A stretch of DNA of 55,161 nucleotides from Xenophilus sp. L33 (GCF_009765735.1 NZ_LMUW01000164.1:35194-90354); one strand, 5' to 3'. Shown: positions 41,039-49,462, counted from the first letter of the stretch. The notes: generated from the sequence alone by a model not told the origin. A program made the numbers and translations.

Positions 41039-41069
41039 AATAATATGGACGACCGTATTATTTTGTCAA
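41039..41069 (-). promoter_or_regulatory. TetR-type operator inside the DUF427-MFS promoter
   Basis: On the minus strand TTGACA (41069-41064) and TATTAT (41045-41040) are 18 bases apart, close to the sigma-70 consensus. Almost the whole spacer and the -10 are covered by a palindrome at 41039-41062 that matches itself at 20 of 24 positions, with outer arms AATAATA and TATTATT and core GACGACC/GGTCGTC. A bound dimer would occlude RNA polymerase. The same element occurs before the TetR gene at 41732-41762. Confidence 0.7.
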
Positions 41070-41103
41070 CCAGGCCGGTCGATGGTCCTTGCGGCTGAAG
41101 CGC

Positions 41104-41724
41104 CTAGGCCTTCGCGAGCGCTTCGTCGTCCACCGAGCCGACCCGCCGCAGGATGGTGCCGAACAGGATCTCCTTGAAGCGCTCGACCGGCTCCGGACTG
41201 CGCTCGGCCTTGGCCATCAGGTTGGCGCCCTGCAGCGAGGAGACGATGAAGGCCGCCATCTCGTCGCAGTCGACGCTCGGCGACAGCTCGCCCGCTTTCA
41301 CCGCGGCACGCAGGCAGTAGGCGATCGACCTGCGCACCTCGCCGAAGACCTCCAGCAGGCGCTGCCTGATGGCCTCGCTGTGCTCGCTCGCCTCGGCGGT
41401 GAAATTGCCGAACAGGCAGCCGGTGCGCATGCTGTCCTTGTTGAGCCGGTTCTTGCCTTCGTCGATGTACTTGCGCAGGCGCTGCAGCGGCGGCAGCTCG
41501 TCGTTGCGCAAGGTGCGCTTGAAGACCTCGAGGCTGTTGGCGAAATAGAGGTCGATGACCTCCACCCCGAAGGCCTCCTTCGAGTCGAAATGGTTGGTAA
41601 AGGAGCCCTGCGGCACGCCGGCGGCCCGCACGATGTCGCGCACGCTGGCGTTGGCGAAGCCGTTGGCGTGCACGACCTTCAGGCCTTCGTGGAGGATCTT
41701 TTCGCGATGGGACGGCTTGGACAT
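41104..41724 (-). CDS. TetR/AcrR family transcriptional repressor
   Basis: The 206-residue TetR-type regulator has the DNA-binding domain KILHEGLKVVHANGFANASVRDIVRAAGVPQGSFTNHFDSKEAFGVEVIDLYF, with the characteristic G-S-F-T-N-H-F segment. The C-terminal ligand domain has RTGCLFGNFTAEASEHSE, like the AcuR/YxaF-type regulators. ATG 41724 follows a promoter whose -10 is nearly adjacent, so the leader is only a few bases long. It probably represses itself and the DUF427-MFS operon through twin operators. The ligand is unknown. Confidence 0.92.
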   Translation of the reverse strand: MSKPSHREKILHEGLKVVHANGFANASVRDIVRAAGVPQGSFTNHFDSKEAFGVEVIDLYFANSLEVFKRTLRNDELPPLQRLRKYIDEGKNRLNKDSMRTGCLFGNFTAEASEHSEAIRQRLLEVFGEVRRSIAYCLRAAVKAGELSPSVDCDEMAAFIVSSLQGANLMAKAERSPEPVERFKEILFGTILRRVGSVDDEALAKA

Positions 41725-41731
41725 GGTCCGA

Positions 41732-41762
41732 ACCAATATAGACGACCGTATTGTTTTGTCAA
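41732..41762 (-). promoter_or_regulatory. Second copy of the TetR-type operator, in the tetR promoter
   Basis: On the minus strand TTGACA (41762-41757) is followed after 16 bases by TATATT (41740-41735). The spacer carries AATACGGTCGTC, identical to the first copy, and the flanks differ at only a few bases. The predicted transcription start is about four bases before the ATG at 41724. The stop codon of the upstream acetolactate-synthase-like gene lies inside the TTGACA box. Confidence 0.65.
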
Positions 41763-43546
41763 GCCGAAGGCTCCTCGTACCAGCGGTCCTTGGCCAGCAT
41801 CACCCGGTGGTGGCCGTGGCCGGCCGGCATCATCGGAAAGCAGTTCTCCTCGGCCGCCACCTGCACGTCGAGGAAGAACGGGCCGTCGTGGGCCAGGCAT
41901 TCGGCCAGCGCCGGCGCGAGCTCTTCCGGCGCCGCGACCCGCCGCGCGCCCCAGCCGAAGGCCTTGGCCAACGCGACGAAGTCCGGCAGCGCCGCGTTCC
42001 AGCTGTGGCTCAGCCGGTTGCCGTGGTTGAGTTCCTGCCACTGCCGCACCATGCCCATGTAGCCGTTGTTCGACAGCACCAGCTTGACCGGCGCACGGTG
42101 CTGGACGGCGGTCGACAGCTCCTGGATGTTCATCAGCACCGAGGCGTCGCCGCTGACGCAGACCACCAGCGCATCCGGGTGCGCCACCTGCGCACCGATG
42201 GCGGCCGGCAGCCCGTAGCCCATGGTGCCCGCGCCGCCGGAGGTGAGCCAGCGCCGCGGCCGCTCGAAGCGCAGGTATTGCGCGGCCCACATCTGGTGCT
42301 GGCCGACGTCGGTCGAGACGATCGCGTCGCGGCCGTCGAGCGCCTGCTGCAGGTTGGCCATCAGCTGCTGCGGCAGGATCGTGCCGGGCCGTGGCGCGAA
42401 GTCGAAGCAGCGCTCGGCGCGCCAGCGGTCGATGCGCCGCCACCACGGCTCGAGCCGCGCGGCCGGCAGGTCGTGCAGCGCCGGCATCGCCAGCAGCCGC
42501 TCGAGCAGCGCGCCGCAGTCGCCGGCGAGCGGCACGTCGACCTTGACGATCTTGTCGATGCTGGACGGATCGATGTCGATGTGGATCTTGCGCGCCCCGG
42601 GGCAGAACTCGTCGAGCTTGCCGGTCACCCGGTCGTCGAAGCGGGCGCCGACGCACAGCACCAGGTCGGCCTCGTGCATCGCCAGGTTGGCCTCCAGCGC
42701 GCCGTGCATGCCGAGCATGCCGACGAATTGCGGCGCCGACGCCGGGAAGGCGCCCAGCCCCATCAGGGTCAACGTGCAGGGTGCATCGAGCAGCCGCACC
42801 AGCCGGGCGAAGGCAGCGCAGGCCGCCGGCCCCGAATTGATCAGCCCACCGCCGCCGTAGACGATCGGCCGGCGCGCGGTCGACAGCAGTTCGGCCGCCC
42901 GCGCGATCGCATCGGCGCCGGGCAGGGGCGCCTGTTCCGACAACGGGCGCGCAGAGCGAGGTGCCCTGGCCGGATGCCGCAGCGGCGCCAGTTGCACGTC
43001 CTTCGGCACGTCGATCGCCACCGGCCCCGGCCGGCCCGAAGCGGCGATGGCCAGCGCCTGCCGCACCGTGTCGGCGATCTCGTCGGCATCGCGCGGCTGC
43101 CGGTTCCACTTGGTCACCGGCCGCGTCATGCCGAGCGCGTCGCTTTCCTGGAAGGCGTTGGTGCCGATCACCGTGCTGGCGACCTGGCCGCTGATGCACA
43201 ACAGCGGGACCGAATCGCTCATCGCGTCGAGCAGCCCGCTGATGGTGTTGGCGATGCCCGGGCCGGAGGTCACCAGCACCACGCCGACGCGCCCGGTCGT
43301 GCGCGCATAGCCCTCGGCCGCATGGACCGCCGCCTGCTCGTGGCGCACCAGCACGTGGCGCAGCCGCGGCTCGCCGTGCAGCGCGTCGTAGAGCGGCAGC
43401 GCGGCGCCGCCCGGGTAGCCGAAGATCGTGTCGACGCCGCCGTCGATCAGGGCCTGCAGCAGGGATTCGGCGCCATTGCGCGGGCGGGCGGTTCCAGTGG
43501 GCACCGCTGCGGCGACGTCGCGCGGCCGTTCAAGAATGTTTTGCAT
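41759..43546 (-). CDS. Acetolactate synthase large-subunit-like ThDP enzyme
   Basis: The 595-residue thiamine diphosphate enzyme has an N-terminal Pyr domain with the catalytic glutamate (Glu70, RHEQAAVHAAEGYAR). The middle domain has GMLGMHGALEANLAMHEADLVLCVGARFDDRVTGK, and the PP domain has GDASVLMNIQELSTAVQHRAPVKLVLSNN, the Mg-ThDP motif. MVRQWQ matches AHAS enzymes that bind herbicides and pyruvate. These point to acetohydroxyacid synthase in branched-chain amino acid synthesis, but no ilvH small subunit follows. The gene is divergent from an Lrp/AsnC regulator. It may be a second copy or a related synthase. Confidence 0.88.
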   Translation of the reverse strand: MQNILERPRDVAAAVPTGTARPRNGAESLLQALIDGGVDTIFGYPGGAALPLYDALHGEPRLRHVLVRHEQAAVHAAEGYARTTGRVGVVLVTSGPGIANTISGLLDAMSDSVPLLCISGQVASTVIGTNAFQESDALGMTRPVTKWNRQPRDADEIADTVRQALAIAASGRPGPVAIDVPKDVQLAPLRHPARAPRSARPLSEQAPLPGADAIARAAELLSTARRPIVYGGGGLINSGPAACAAFARLVRLLDAPCTLTLMGLGAFPASAPQFVGMLGMHGALEANLAMHEADLVLCVGARFDDRVTGKLDEFCPGARKIHIDIDPSSIDKIVKVDVPLAGDCGALLERLLAMPALHDLPAARLEPWWRRIDRWRAERCFDFAPRPGTILPQQLMANLQQALDGRDAIVSTDVGQHQMWAAQYLRFERPRRWLTSGGAGTMGYGLPAAIGAQVAHPDALVVCVSGDASVLMNIQELSTAVQHRAPVKLVLSNNGYMGMVRQWQELNHGNRLSHSWNAALPDFVALAKAFGWGARRVAAPEELAPALAECLAHDGPFFLDVQVAAEENCFPMMPAGHGHHRVMLAKDRWYEEPSA

Positions 43547-43558
43547 CCGGACATTCTT
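43532..43558. promoter_or_regulatory. Inverted repeat at the acetolactate-synthase-like start, candidate Lrp site
   Basis: AAGAATGT (43532-43539) and ACATTCTT (43551-43558) are a perfect 8-bp inverted repeat with an 11-base spacer. The spacer contains the ATG codon (43546-43544). A second, looser repeat with arms CATTC and GAATG reaches to 43570. The position between a regulator gene and its divergent neighbour suggests the Lrp-type protein binds here. Confidence 0.45.
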
Positions 43559-43610
43559 CCTGTTGGAATGCCGAAAGTGCTTCCGAATTTCCGCTTCTTA
43601 AGGCCCGGAT

Positions 43611-44105
43611 TTGAAAACCAATCGCCAAACAGCTGATTCAGCCGATGAATCTTTGGATCACCTCGACATCGCGATCCTCCGCATCCTGCACGCCGACTCG
43701 CGCACCAGCCTGCAGGACATCGGCACCCAGATCGGCCTGTCGTCCACCAGCTGCTGGGGCCGCATCAAGAAGATGCAGGCGCTCGGCGTCATCAAGCGCT
43801 ACACCATCGACCTCGACGCCGACAAGCTCGGCTACCGGGACTCGGTGATCGTGCAACTCACGCTCGAGAGCCACAGCGACGAAACGCTCTACGAGTTCGG
43901 CCGGGTGCTGGCCACCATCCCGGAGATCCAGGAGGCCTACCTGGTCTCCGGCGACTACGACTACTACATCCGCATCGCGGTGCGCGACACCCGCGACTAC
44001 GAGCGGCTGCTGCGCGAGAAGCTCTACAAGATCCCGGGCATCCGCCACAGCCAGTCGCACTTCGTGCTGCGGGTGTTGAAGGAAGGGAGCGTGCCGCTGG
44101 ATTGA
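43611..44105 (+). CDS. Lrp/AsnC family transcriptional regulator
   Basis: The 164-residue regulator has an N-terminal helix-turn-helix (DHLDIAILRILHADSRTSLQDIGTQIGLSSTSCWGRIKKMQALGVIKRYT) and a C-terminal RAM/ligand domain (VIVQLTLESHSDETLYEFGRVLATIPEIQEAYLVSGDYDYYIRI). Both are typical of the family. The start is TTG 43611 with AAGG upstream, as no ATG fits. It is divergent from the acetolactate-synthase-like gene, and feedback by a branched-chain or aromatic amino acid is the normal pattern. The target is inferred from the divergence and the inverted repeat in the gap. Confidence 0.9.
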   Translation: MKTNRQTADSADESLDHLDIAILRILHADSRTSLQDIGTQIGLSSTSCWGRIKKMQALGVIKRYTIDLDADKLGYRDSVIVQLTLESHSDETLYEFGRVLATIPEIQEAYLVSGDYDYYIRIAVRDTRDYERLLREKLYKIPGIRHSQSHFVLRVLKEGSVPLD

Positions 44106-44108
44106 CGG

Positions 44109-44123
44109 CGGCTTGGCAAGCCG
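44109..44123. terminator. Hairpin between convergent Lrp and hydrolase genes
   Basis: CGGCTT (44109-44114) and AAGCCG (44118-44123) form a perfect 6-bp stem closed by GGC. It lies four bases after the Lrp stop and 11 bases from the end of the hydrolase gene. It is plausible as a shared transcript end, without a U-tract. Confidence 0.4.
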
Positions 44124-44134
44124 TGCATCAGCCT

Positions 44135-45169
44135 CTAGCGCTTGAGCCCCTGCCGCGCCAGCCACTGGTCGATCAGCGCGGCGATCTGGTCGGAGTTGCG
44201 GTCCATCATCATCATGTGCGTGTTGCCGTGGATGCCGACCTGCGGCAGCACGATCTCGTCGCCGATGCCGCCGGCCTTCACGAGGTTGGCGCGGAACTTC
44301 TCCTGCTGCGCGGTGATGCGGCCCCAGAAGGGGAACTTGTCGATGTTGTCGCCCCAGACCCAGAGCATCGGCACGCCCTTGATGCGGGCGTAGTCGACGG
44401 TGTCGGGATTCGGCGAGCCGGAGGTCTCGACCGCGACCAGCGCCTTCACCTTGTCCGGGTACTTCAGCGCCGAGTTGAAGGCGAAGTTGCCGCCCTGGCT
44501 GTGGACCACGATCACGCACGGGCAGACCTTCTGCACGTAGGCGTCGTAGGCGGCCTGCGTCGCAGCGTCGTTGGTGGCCCAGCGCGGGATCGCCTGCTTG
44601 GCGAACTGGTCGAAGGCGGCGATCGGGAACTGCGTGCCCGGGAAGGCCTTGCGCTGCGACGGATCGGTGGCGTAGGAGCCGGTGTCGCCGATGCGGAACA
44701 GCTCCCAGCCTTCCTTCTTCGGCCGGAAGAAGGGCTCGCTGGTGAAGATCTCGGGGTAGCGCGCCCACGAGGCGCGGCCGCGCTCCACCGCGTCGCTGAC
44801 GTAGACGCTCCAGCCGGCATGCAGGAAATAGTTCTCCCAGCCCGGCGCGCCGTCGGGCTTGGTCTCGAAGGTCACGCCGGAGAGGCCGCCGCCGTGCCAC
44901 AGCAGCATCGGCACCTTGGCCTTCGGATTGGCCAGCAGCGTGTAGCGCGCGTAGAGCGACTCGACCTCGAAGTCGCCGTTCGGGTCGACCTTGAGCGGCG
45001 GCGCACCGGGCGTGAAGGTCAGTTCCTTCTGCGGCAGGCCGCTCAGGGTGACCGCGCGGCCGCCGACATGGAAGCTGCCGACGTCGGCGACCTGCAGGGT
45101 GTTCGTCGAGCAGGCGCCCAGCGCCGCCGCCGCGAGGCCGGCGGCCACGCATGTCCAGATCGTCTTCAT
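44135..45169 (-). CDS. Lipoprotein alpha/beta hydrolase
   Basis: The 344-residue protein has a lipoprotein signal, KTIWTCVAAGLAAAALGACS, with Cys followed by Ser, which predicts outer-membrane sorting. The hydrolase core has LLWHGGGLSGVTFETKPDG near the oxyanion hole, the nucleophile elbow VIVVHSQGGNFAF (Ser in HSQGG), an acidic loop LWVWGDNIDKFP and the catalytic His in GIHGNTHMMM. It is likely a periplasm-facing esterase. It is divergent from the penicillin acylase-family lipoprotein, with 136 bases between the starts. The substrate is unknown. Confidence 0.87.
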   Translation of the reverse strand: MKTIWTCVAAGLAAAALGACSTNTLQVADVGSFHVGGRAVTLSGLPQKELTFTPGAPPLKVDPNGDFEVESLYARYTLLANPKAKVPMLLWHGGGLSGVTFETKPDGAPGWENYFLHAGWSVYVSDAVERGRASWARYPEIFTSEPFFRPKKEGWELFRIGDTGSYATDPSQRKAFPGTQFPIAAFDQFAKQAIPRWATNDAATQAAYDAYVQKVCPCVIVVHSQGGNFAFNSALKYPDKVKALVAVETSGSPNPDTVDYARIKGVPMLWVWGDNIDKFPFWGRITAQQEKFRANLVKAGGIGDEIVLPQVGIHGNTHMMMMDRNSDQIAALIDQWLARQGLKR

Positions 45170-45305
45170 CGCTGCCGTCTCCGTTCCGTGCACGTATTTT
45201 CGGACCGCGCGGAGTCTACGCGACAGGCCCTTCGGGTAAGCACGCTTCGCCTCGTCGTGCGGGCCCCTTTTAATCGGCGGCTTGCCATCCAGAGGAGACT
45301 TTCCG

Positions 45306-47717
45306 TTGATTCCCAGAACCCTTGCACGCCATGCGCCCGGCGCCGTGGCCCTCGCCACCGCCGCCCTGCTCGCCGCCTGCGCCAGCACGCCGGCGCCCGG
45401 CTCGCGCAGCGTGACCATCGAGCGCACCACCTACGGCATCGCGCACATCACCGCGGCCGACTATGAAGGCATCGCCTACGGCGTGGCCTACGCGCATGCG
45501 CAGGACAACGTCTGCCAGACCGCCGAGCATCTTTTGACCGTGCGCGGCGAGCGCTCGCAGTTCCTCGGTCCGCAGGCCACCGGCGAACTCGGCCTCGGCC
45601 GTATGCCGAACACGCAGATCGACCTCTTCGTGCGCGCCCACATGGACGACGCCGCGCTGGCCCAGGCCGCCGCCTCGGCCAACCTGAGCGCCGACCTGCG
45701 CGCGTCGCTGCGCGGCTACGTCGCCGGCTACAACCGCTACCTGCAGGACGTCGGCCCCAACGGCCTGCCCGAGGCCTGCCGAGGCAAGCCCTGGGTGCGG
45801 CCGATGACCCAGGCCGACTTCGCGCGCACCACCGAGATGTCGATGATCCAGGGAGGCCTGGGCGCGCTCGCCGGCGCGGAGCTCGCGGCCACGCCGCCGG
45901 CGCCGGGCACCCGGACCTCCGCCGCGCCAGCCATGTCGGTGACGCTGCCGCAGGCGGTCACCGAGCTGTCGCGCCACAGCTTCAACGCCAATCCCGAGGG
46001 CGGCGAATTCGGCTCCAACGGCTGGGCCTTCGGCCGCAACGTCACGCCCGACGGCCACGGGGTGCTGCTGGGCAATCCGCACTTCCCCTGGGTCGGCACC
46101 AACCGCTTCTGGGAGCTGCACCTGACGATCCCCGGCAAGCTCGACGTGATGGGCGCGACGGGCGGCCTGAGCCCGCTCGTGTCGATCGGCTTCAACAAGG
46201 ACGTGGCCTGGACCCACACCGTCTCGACCGGCAAGCGCTTCACGATCTACGAGCTGAAGCTCGACCCGGCCGACCCGACCACCTACTTCATCGACGGCCA
46301 GCCGCGCAAGATGACGACCAAGACCGTGGTGCTGCCCGCCGCCGCTGCGGCCGACGGCCAGCCGCCGGCGCAGAAGACCTTCTACTTCACCGAGTGGGGC
46401 CCGGTCATCTCGCTGCCGCGCGCCGGCCTCGACTGGACCGCCACCCGGGCCTACGCGATCCGCGACGCCAACACGCTCAACGTGCGCTCGGCGCAAAGCT
46501 GGATGCAGATGGCGCTGGCCCACAACGTGGCCGAGTTGCGCACGGCGATGGGCAACCAGGGCATGCCGTGGATCAACACGATCGCCGTCGACCGCGACGG
46601 CAACGCGATGTACGCCGACCTGTCGGTGGTGCCCGACGTCTCGGCGGAGATGCTGAAGGCCTGCGCGCCATCGCCGCAGGCGGCCGCGCTGCTGGCCGCG
46701 GCCGGCGTGGCGGTGCTCGACGGCTCGCGCGCCGCCTGCGCCTGGAACCGCGACAGCACGGCGGCGCAGCCGGGCATCATCCCGCCGGCGCGCATGCCGG
46801 TGGTCATCACCGGCGACTACGTCCAGAACAGCAACGACAGCTACTGGCTGAGCAACCCGCACGCGGCGCCGCCGCCCGGCATCTCGCCGCTGGTCGGCTT
46901 CACCAACGTGCCGCAACGCCTGCGCACCCGCAGCGCGATCATGGAGATCGACGGCCGCCTCGCCGGCACCGACGGCCTGCCGGGCAACCGCATGGGCGCG
47001 GTCGAACTGCGCAGCGTCATCTTTCGCGACAAGAACCTGGCCGGCATGCTGGTGATGGACGACCTGGCCGCCGCCTGCAGCACCTACGCCACCTCGCTGA
47101 CGCCCGACCAGTCCACCGGCTGCCTGGTGCTCGCCGGCTGGGACCGCAGCAGCAACAGCGCCGCCAAGGGCGCGCCGCTGTTCCGCGAGTTCTGGCGCAA
47201 GGCCAAGGACCTGCCGAAGGTCTGGCGCGTGCCCTTCGATCCGGCGCGTCCGGTGGCGACGCCGGCCGGCCTCGACATGGCCACGCCGGCCACGCGCGAG
47301 GCGGTCTTCAAGGCGCTGGGCGATGCGGTCGGCATCGTGCGCCCGGCCGGCTTCAGCCCCGACGTGCCGCTCGCCGAGGTGCAGGCGCGCGTGGTGCGCG
47401 GCCAGAAGGTGACGATCCCGGGCGGCGACGAATTCGAGGGCGTGCTCAACAAGGTGGAAAGCCAGGGCCAGGCCACGATCGACGCCAAGGGCTACGCGGT
47501 CAACTACGGCAGCAGCTACATCCAGACCGTCACCTTCGACGCCCGCGGCCCGGTGGCCGAGGGCATCCTGACCTACGGCCAGAGCAGCGACCCGACCTCG
47601 CCGCGCTACTACGACCAGCTGTCGCTGTTCTCGGCGAAGAAGTGGCTGCCGCTGCCCTTCCAGCGCGCGGACGTGGAGGCGCAGCGCATCGAGCCGCCGC
47701 TGAAGCTCGCCTACTGA
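45306..47717 (+). CDS. Penicillin acylase family N-terminal-nucleophile hydrolase, lipoprotein
   Basis: The 803-residue protein starts at TTG 45306, with AGGAG eight bases upstream. The N-terminus is a lipoprotein signal with lipobox L-A-A-C (ALLAACAST). The alpha-chain region is followed by the autocatalytic beta-chain start at Ser237 in GEFGSNGWAFGRN, the Ntn nucleophile of penicillin acylases. Downstream NPHFPWVGTNRFWELHLTIPG and the Asn-containing region are typical. The family includes AHL acylases (PvdQ, QuiP) and cephalosporin and aculeacin acylases. Members cleave amide bonds in the periplasm. Being membrane-anchored is unusual. The divergent lipoprotein hydrolase may be its functional partner. 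Confidence 0.9.
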   Translation: MIPRTLARHAPGAVALATAALLAACASTPAPGSRSVTIERTTYGIAHITAADYEGIAYGVAYAHAQDNVCQTAEHLLTVRGERSQFLGPQATGELGLGRMPNTQIDLFVRAHMDDAALAQAAASANLSADLRASLRGYVAGYNRYLQDVGPNGLPEACRGKPWVRPMTQADFARTTEMSMIQGGLGALAGAELAATPPAPGTRTSAAPAMSVTLPQAVTELSRHSFNANPEGGEFGSNGWAFGRNVTPDGHGVLLGNPHFPWVGTNRFWELHLTIPGKLDVMGATGGLSPLVSIGFNKDVAWTHTVSTGKRFTIYELKLDPADPTTYFIDGQPRKMTTKTVVLPAAAAADGQPPAQKTFYFTEWGPVISLPRAGLDWTATRAYAIRDANTLNVRSAQSWMQMALAHNVAELRTAMGNQGMPWINTIAVDRDGNAMYADLSVVPDVSAEMLKACAPSPQAAALLAAAGVAVLDGSRAACAWNRDSTAAQPGIIPPARMPVVITGDYVQNSNDSYWLSNPHAAPPPGISPLVGFTNVPQRLRTRSAIMEIDGRLAGTDGLPGNRMGAVELRSVIFRDKNLAGMLVMDDLAAACSTYATSLTPDQSTGCLVLAGWDRSSNSAAKGAPLFREFWRKAKDLPKVWRVPFDPARPVATPAGLDMATPATREAVFKALGDAVGIVRPAGFSPDVPLAEVQARVVRGQKVTIPGGDEFEGVLNKVESQGQATIDAKGYAVNYGSSYIQTVTFDARGPVAEGILTYGQSSDPTSPRYYDQLSLFSAKKWLPLPFQRADVEAQRIEPPLKLAY

Positions 47718-47802
47718 CAGGCCGGGGACCGCGGTCACACGGGCGCCCGGCGATGGGGGCATACTGCTTTTTCCAACCCATCACCTCTACAGGAGCGCAC
47801 TC

Positions 47803-48405
47803 ATGGCCAAGGTCCTCGTCCTCTATCACAGCATCTACGGTCACGTCGAAGCGATGGCCGAAGCGGTCGCCAAGGGCGCCCGCGAAGTCGCCGGTGCCAA
47901 GGTCGACATCAAGCGCGTGCCGGAGACGATGTCCGACGAAGCCTTCAAGGCCGCCGGCGGCAAGGCCAACCAGCCGGCGCCGGTCGCCAAGCCGGAGGAA
48001 CTCGCCAACTACGACGCGATCATCTTCGGCACCGGCACCCGCTTCGGCAACATGACCGGCCAGATGCGCACCTTCCTCGACCAGACCGGCTCGCTGTGGA
48101 TGAGCGGCGCGCTGGTCGGCAAGGTCGGCTCGGTGTTCAGCAGCACCGCCACGCAGCACGGCGGCCAGGAAAGCACCATCCTCACCTTCCATCCGACGCT
48201 GCTGCACCAGGGCATGATCGTGGTCGGCCTGCCCTATTCCGAGCCGCGCCAGATGGGCCTGGAAGAGATCAAGGGCGGCAGCCCCTACGGCGCCTCGACC
48301 ATCAGCGGCGGCAAGGGCGAGCGGGTGCCGAGCGAGCTGGAACTCGGCATGGCGAGCTTCCAGGGCAAGCACGTCACGACCATCGCCACCAAGCTCTTCG
48401 GCTGA
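47803..48405 (+). CDS. wrbA: NAD(P)H:quinone oxidoreductase WrbA
   Basis: The 200-residue flavodoxin-like protein has the FMN loop VLYHSIYGHVEAMAEAVAKGA. Its signature segment GTGTRFGNMTGQMRTFLDQTGSLWMSGALVGKVGSVFSSTATQHGGQEST matches WrbA over its whole length. It is a tetrameric flavoprotein that reduces quinones by two electrons, protecting the cell from redox cycling. AGGAG is eight bases before ATG 47803. It follows the penicillin acylase gene by 85 bases and converges on the isocitrate dehydrogenase-like gene. Confidence 0.95.
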   Translation: MAKVLVLYHSIYGHVEAMAEAVAKGAREVAGAKVDIKRVPETMSDEAFKAAGGKANQPAPVAKPEELANYDAIIFGTGTRFGNMTGQMRTFLDQTGSLWMSGALVGKVGSVFSSTATQHGGQESTILTFHPTLLHQGMIVVGLPYSEPRQMGLEEIKGGSPYGASTISGGKGERVPSELELGMASFQGKHVTTIATKLFG

Positions 48406-48437
48406 GGCGGCGCCGGGATCGCCGGGCGGCTCAGCCG
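48399..48437. terminator. Nested inverted repeat spanning two convergent stop codons
   Basis: CGGCTGAG (48399-48406) and CTCAGCCG (48430-48437) form a perfect 8-bp stem that contains both stop codons. Inside it, CGGCG (48408-48412) and CGCCG (48420-48424) form a second stem. A bidirectional terminator is likely by position, and no U-tract is present. Confidence 0.45.
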
Positions 48438-49462
48438 TTCGCGATCCGGGCGACCAGCGCCTTGGTGAAGGCCTCGGTGCCGGCGCTGCCGCCGAGGTCG
48501 CCGGTGCGCACCTTGTCGAGGTTGAGCGTCTCGTCGATGCCGCGGCGCAGGCGCGCGGCGAGGTCGGGCAGCTTCACGTGGTCGAGCATCAGCGCCGCGG
48601 CGAGCATCAGCGCCACCGGGTTGGCGATGCCCTTGCCGGCGATGTCGGGCGCCGATCCGTGCACCGCCTCGAAGATCGCCGCGTCGGCGCCGATGTTGGC
48701 GCCCGGCGCCATGCCCAGACCGCCGACCAGGCCGGCCACCAGGTCCGACAGGATGTCGCCGAAGAGGTTGGTGGTGACCAGCATGTCGAACTGCCAGGGG
48801 TTGAGCACCAGCTTCATCGCGCAGGCGTCGATGATCACCGTGTCGAGCTCGAACTTGCCCTTGTACCGGCGTTCGTAGAGGTCCAGGCCGGTCTCCAGGA
48901 AGATGCCGGTCAGCGCCTTCATGATGTTCGCCTTGTGCACGATCGAGACCTTCTTGCGGCCGGTGGCGACCGCGGTCTCGAAGGCGAATTCGAGCAGGCG
49001 GCGGCTGCCCTGGCGGGTGTTGATGCCGGTGGCCATCGCCACCGCATGCGGATCGCCGTCGATCGGCACGTAGTGCTCGTGGCCGATGTAGAGGCCTTCG
49101 AGGTTCTCGCGCACCACCACCAGGTCGATCTTGTCGAAGCGGCCGCCCGGCACCAGCGTGCGGGCCGGACGCAGGTTGGCGTAGAGCTGGAATTCCTCGC
49201 GCAGCCGCACGTTCGACGAGCGGTAGCCGCCGCCCGAAGGCGTCTCCAGCGGGCCCTTCAGCGCGAGGCGGGTGCGGCGGATGCTTTCCAGGGCCGCCGC
49301 CGGCAGCGGATCGCCTTCCGCATGCACGCCCGCCAGGCCGGCCACCCGGCGTTCCCATTCGAAGGGCGCGCCCAGCGCATCGAGTGCGGCGAGCGTGGCA
49401 TCGACGATCTCGGGGCCGATGCCGTCGCCGGGCAGCAGGGTGGCGGGAATGCGAGTGGACAT
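48431..49462 (-). CDS. Isocitrate/isopropylmalate dehydrogenase family protein
   Basis: The 343-residue beta-decarboxylating dehydrogenase opens IPATLLPGDGIGPEIVDATLAAL and has the substrate loop GPLETPSGGGYRSSNVRLREEFQLYANLRP. The Ser and Asn of S-x-N-x-x-L-R are the usual isocitrate contacts. The metal-binding Asp residues sit in TTNLFGDILSDLVAGLVGGLG and the cofactor loop in EAVHGSAPDIAGKGIANP. This is closest to NAD-dependent isocitrate dehydrogenases, although tartrate or isopropylmalate dehydrogenases share the fold. ATG 49462 is used. It is 26 bases downstream of the PepSY gene and may share its transcript. Confidence 0.85.
   Translation of the reverse strand: MSTRIPATLLPGDGIGPEIVDATLAALDALGAPFEWERRVAGLAGVHAEGDPLPAAALESIRRTRLALKGPLETPSGGGYRSSNVRLREEFQLYANLRPARTLVPGGRFDKIDLVVVRENLEGLYIGHEHYVPIDGDPHAVAMATGINTRQGSRRLLEFAFETAVATGRKKVSIVHKANIMKALTGIFLETGLDLYERRYKGKFELDTVIIDACAMKLVLNPWQFDMLVTTNLFGDILSDLVAGLVGGLGMAPGANIGADAAIFEAVHGSAPDIAGKGIANPVALMLAAALMLDHVKLPDLAARLRRGIDETLNLDKVRTGDLGGSAGTEAFTKALVARIANG

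Noticed and set aside
45270..47762. 830-codon open frame on the minus strand opposite the penicillin acylase gene
   Set aside because: It is the low-complexity antisense of a well-supported gene; no ribosome site and no recognisable domain.
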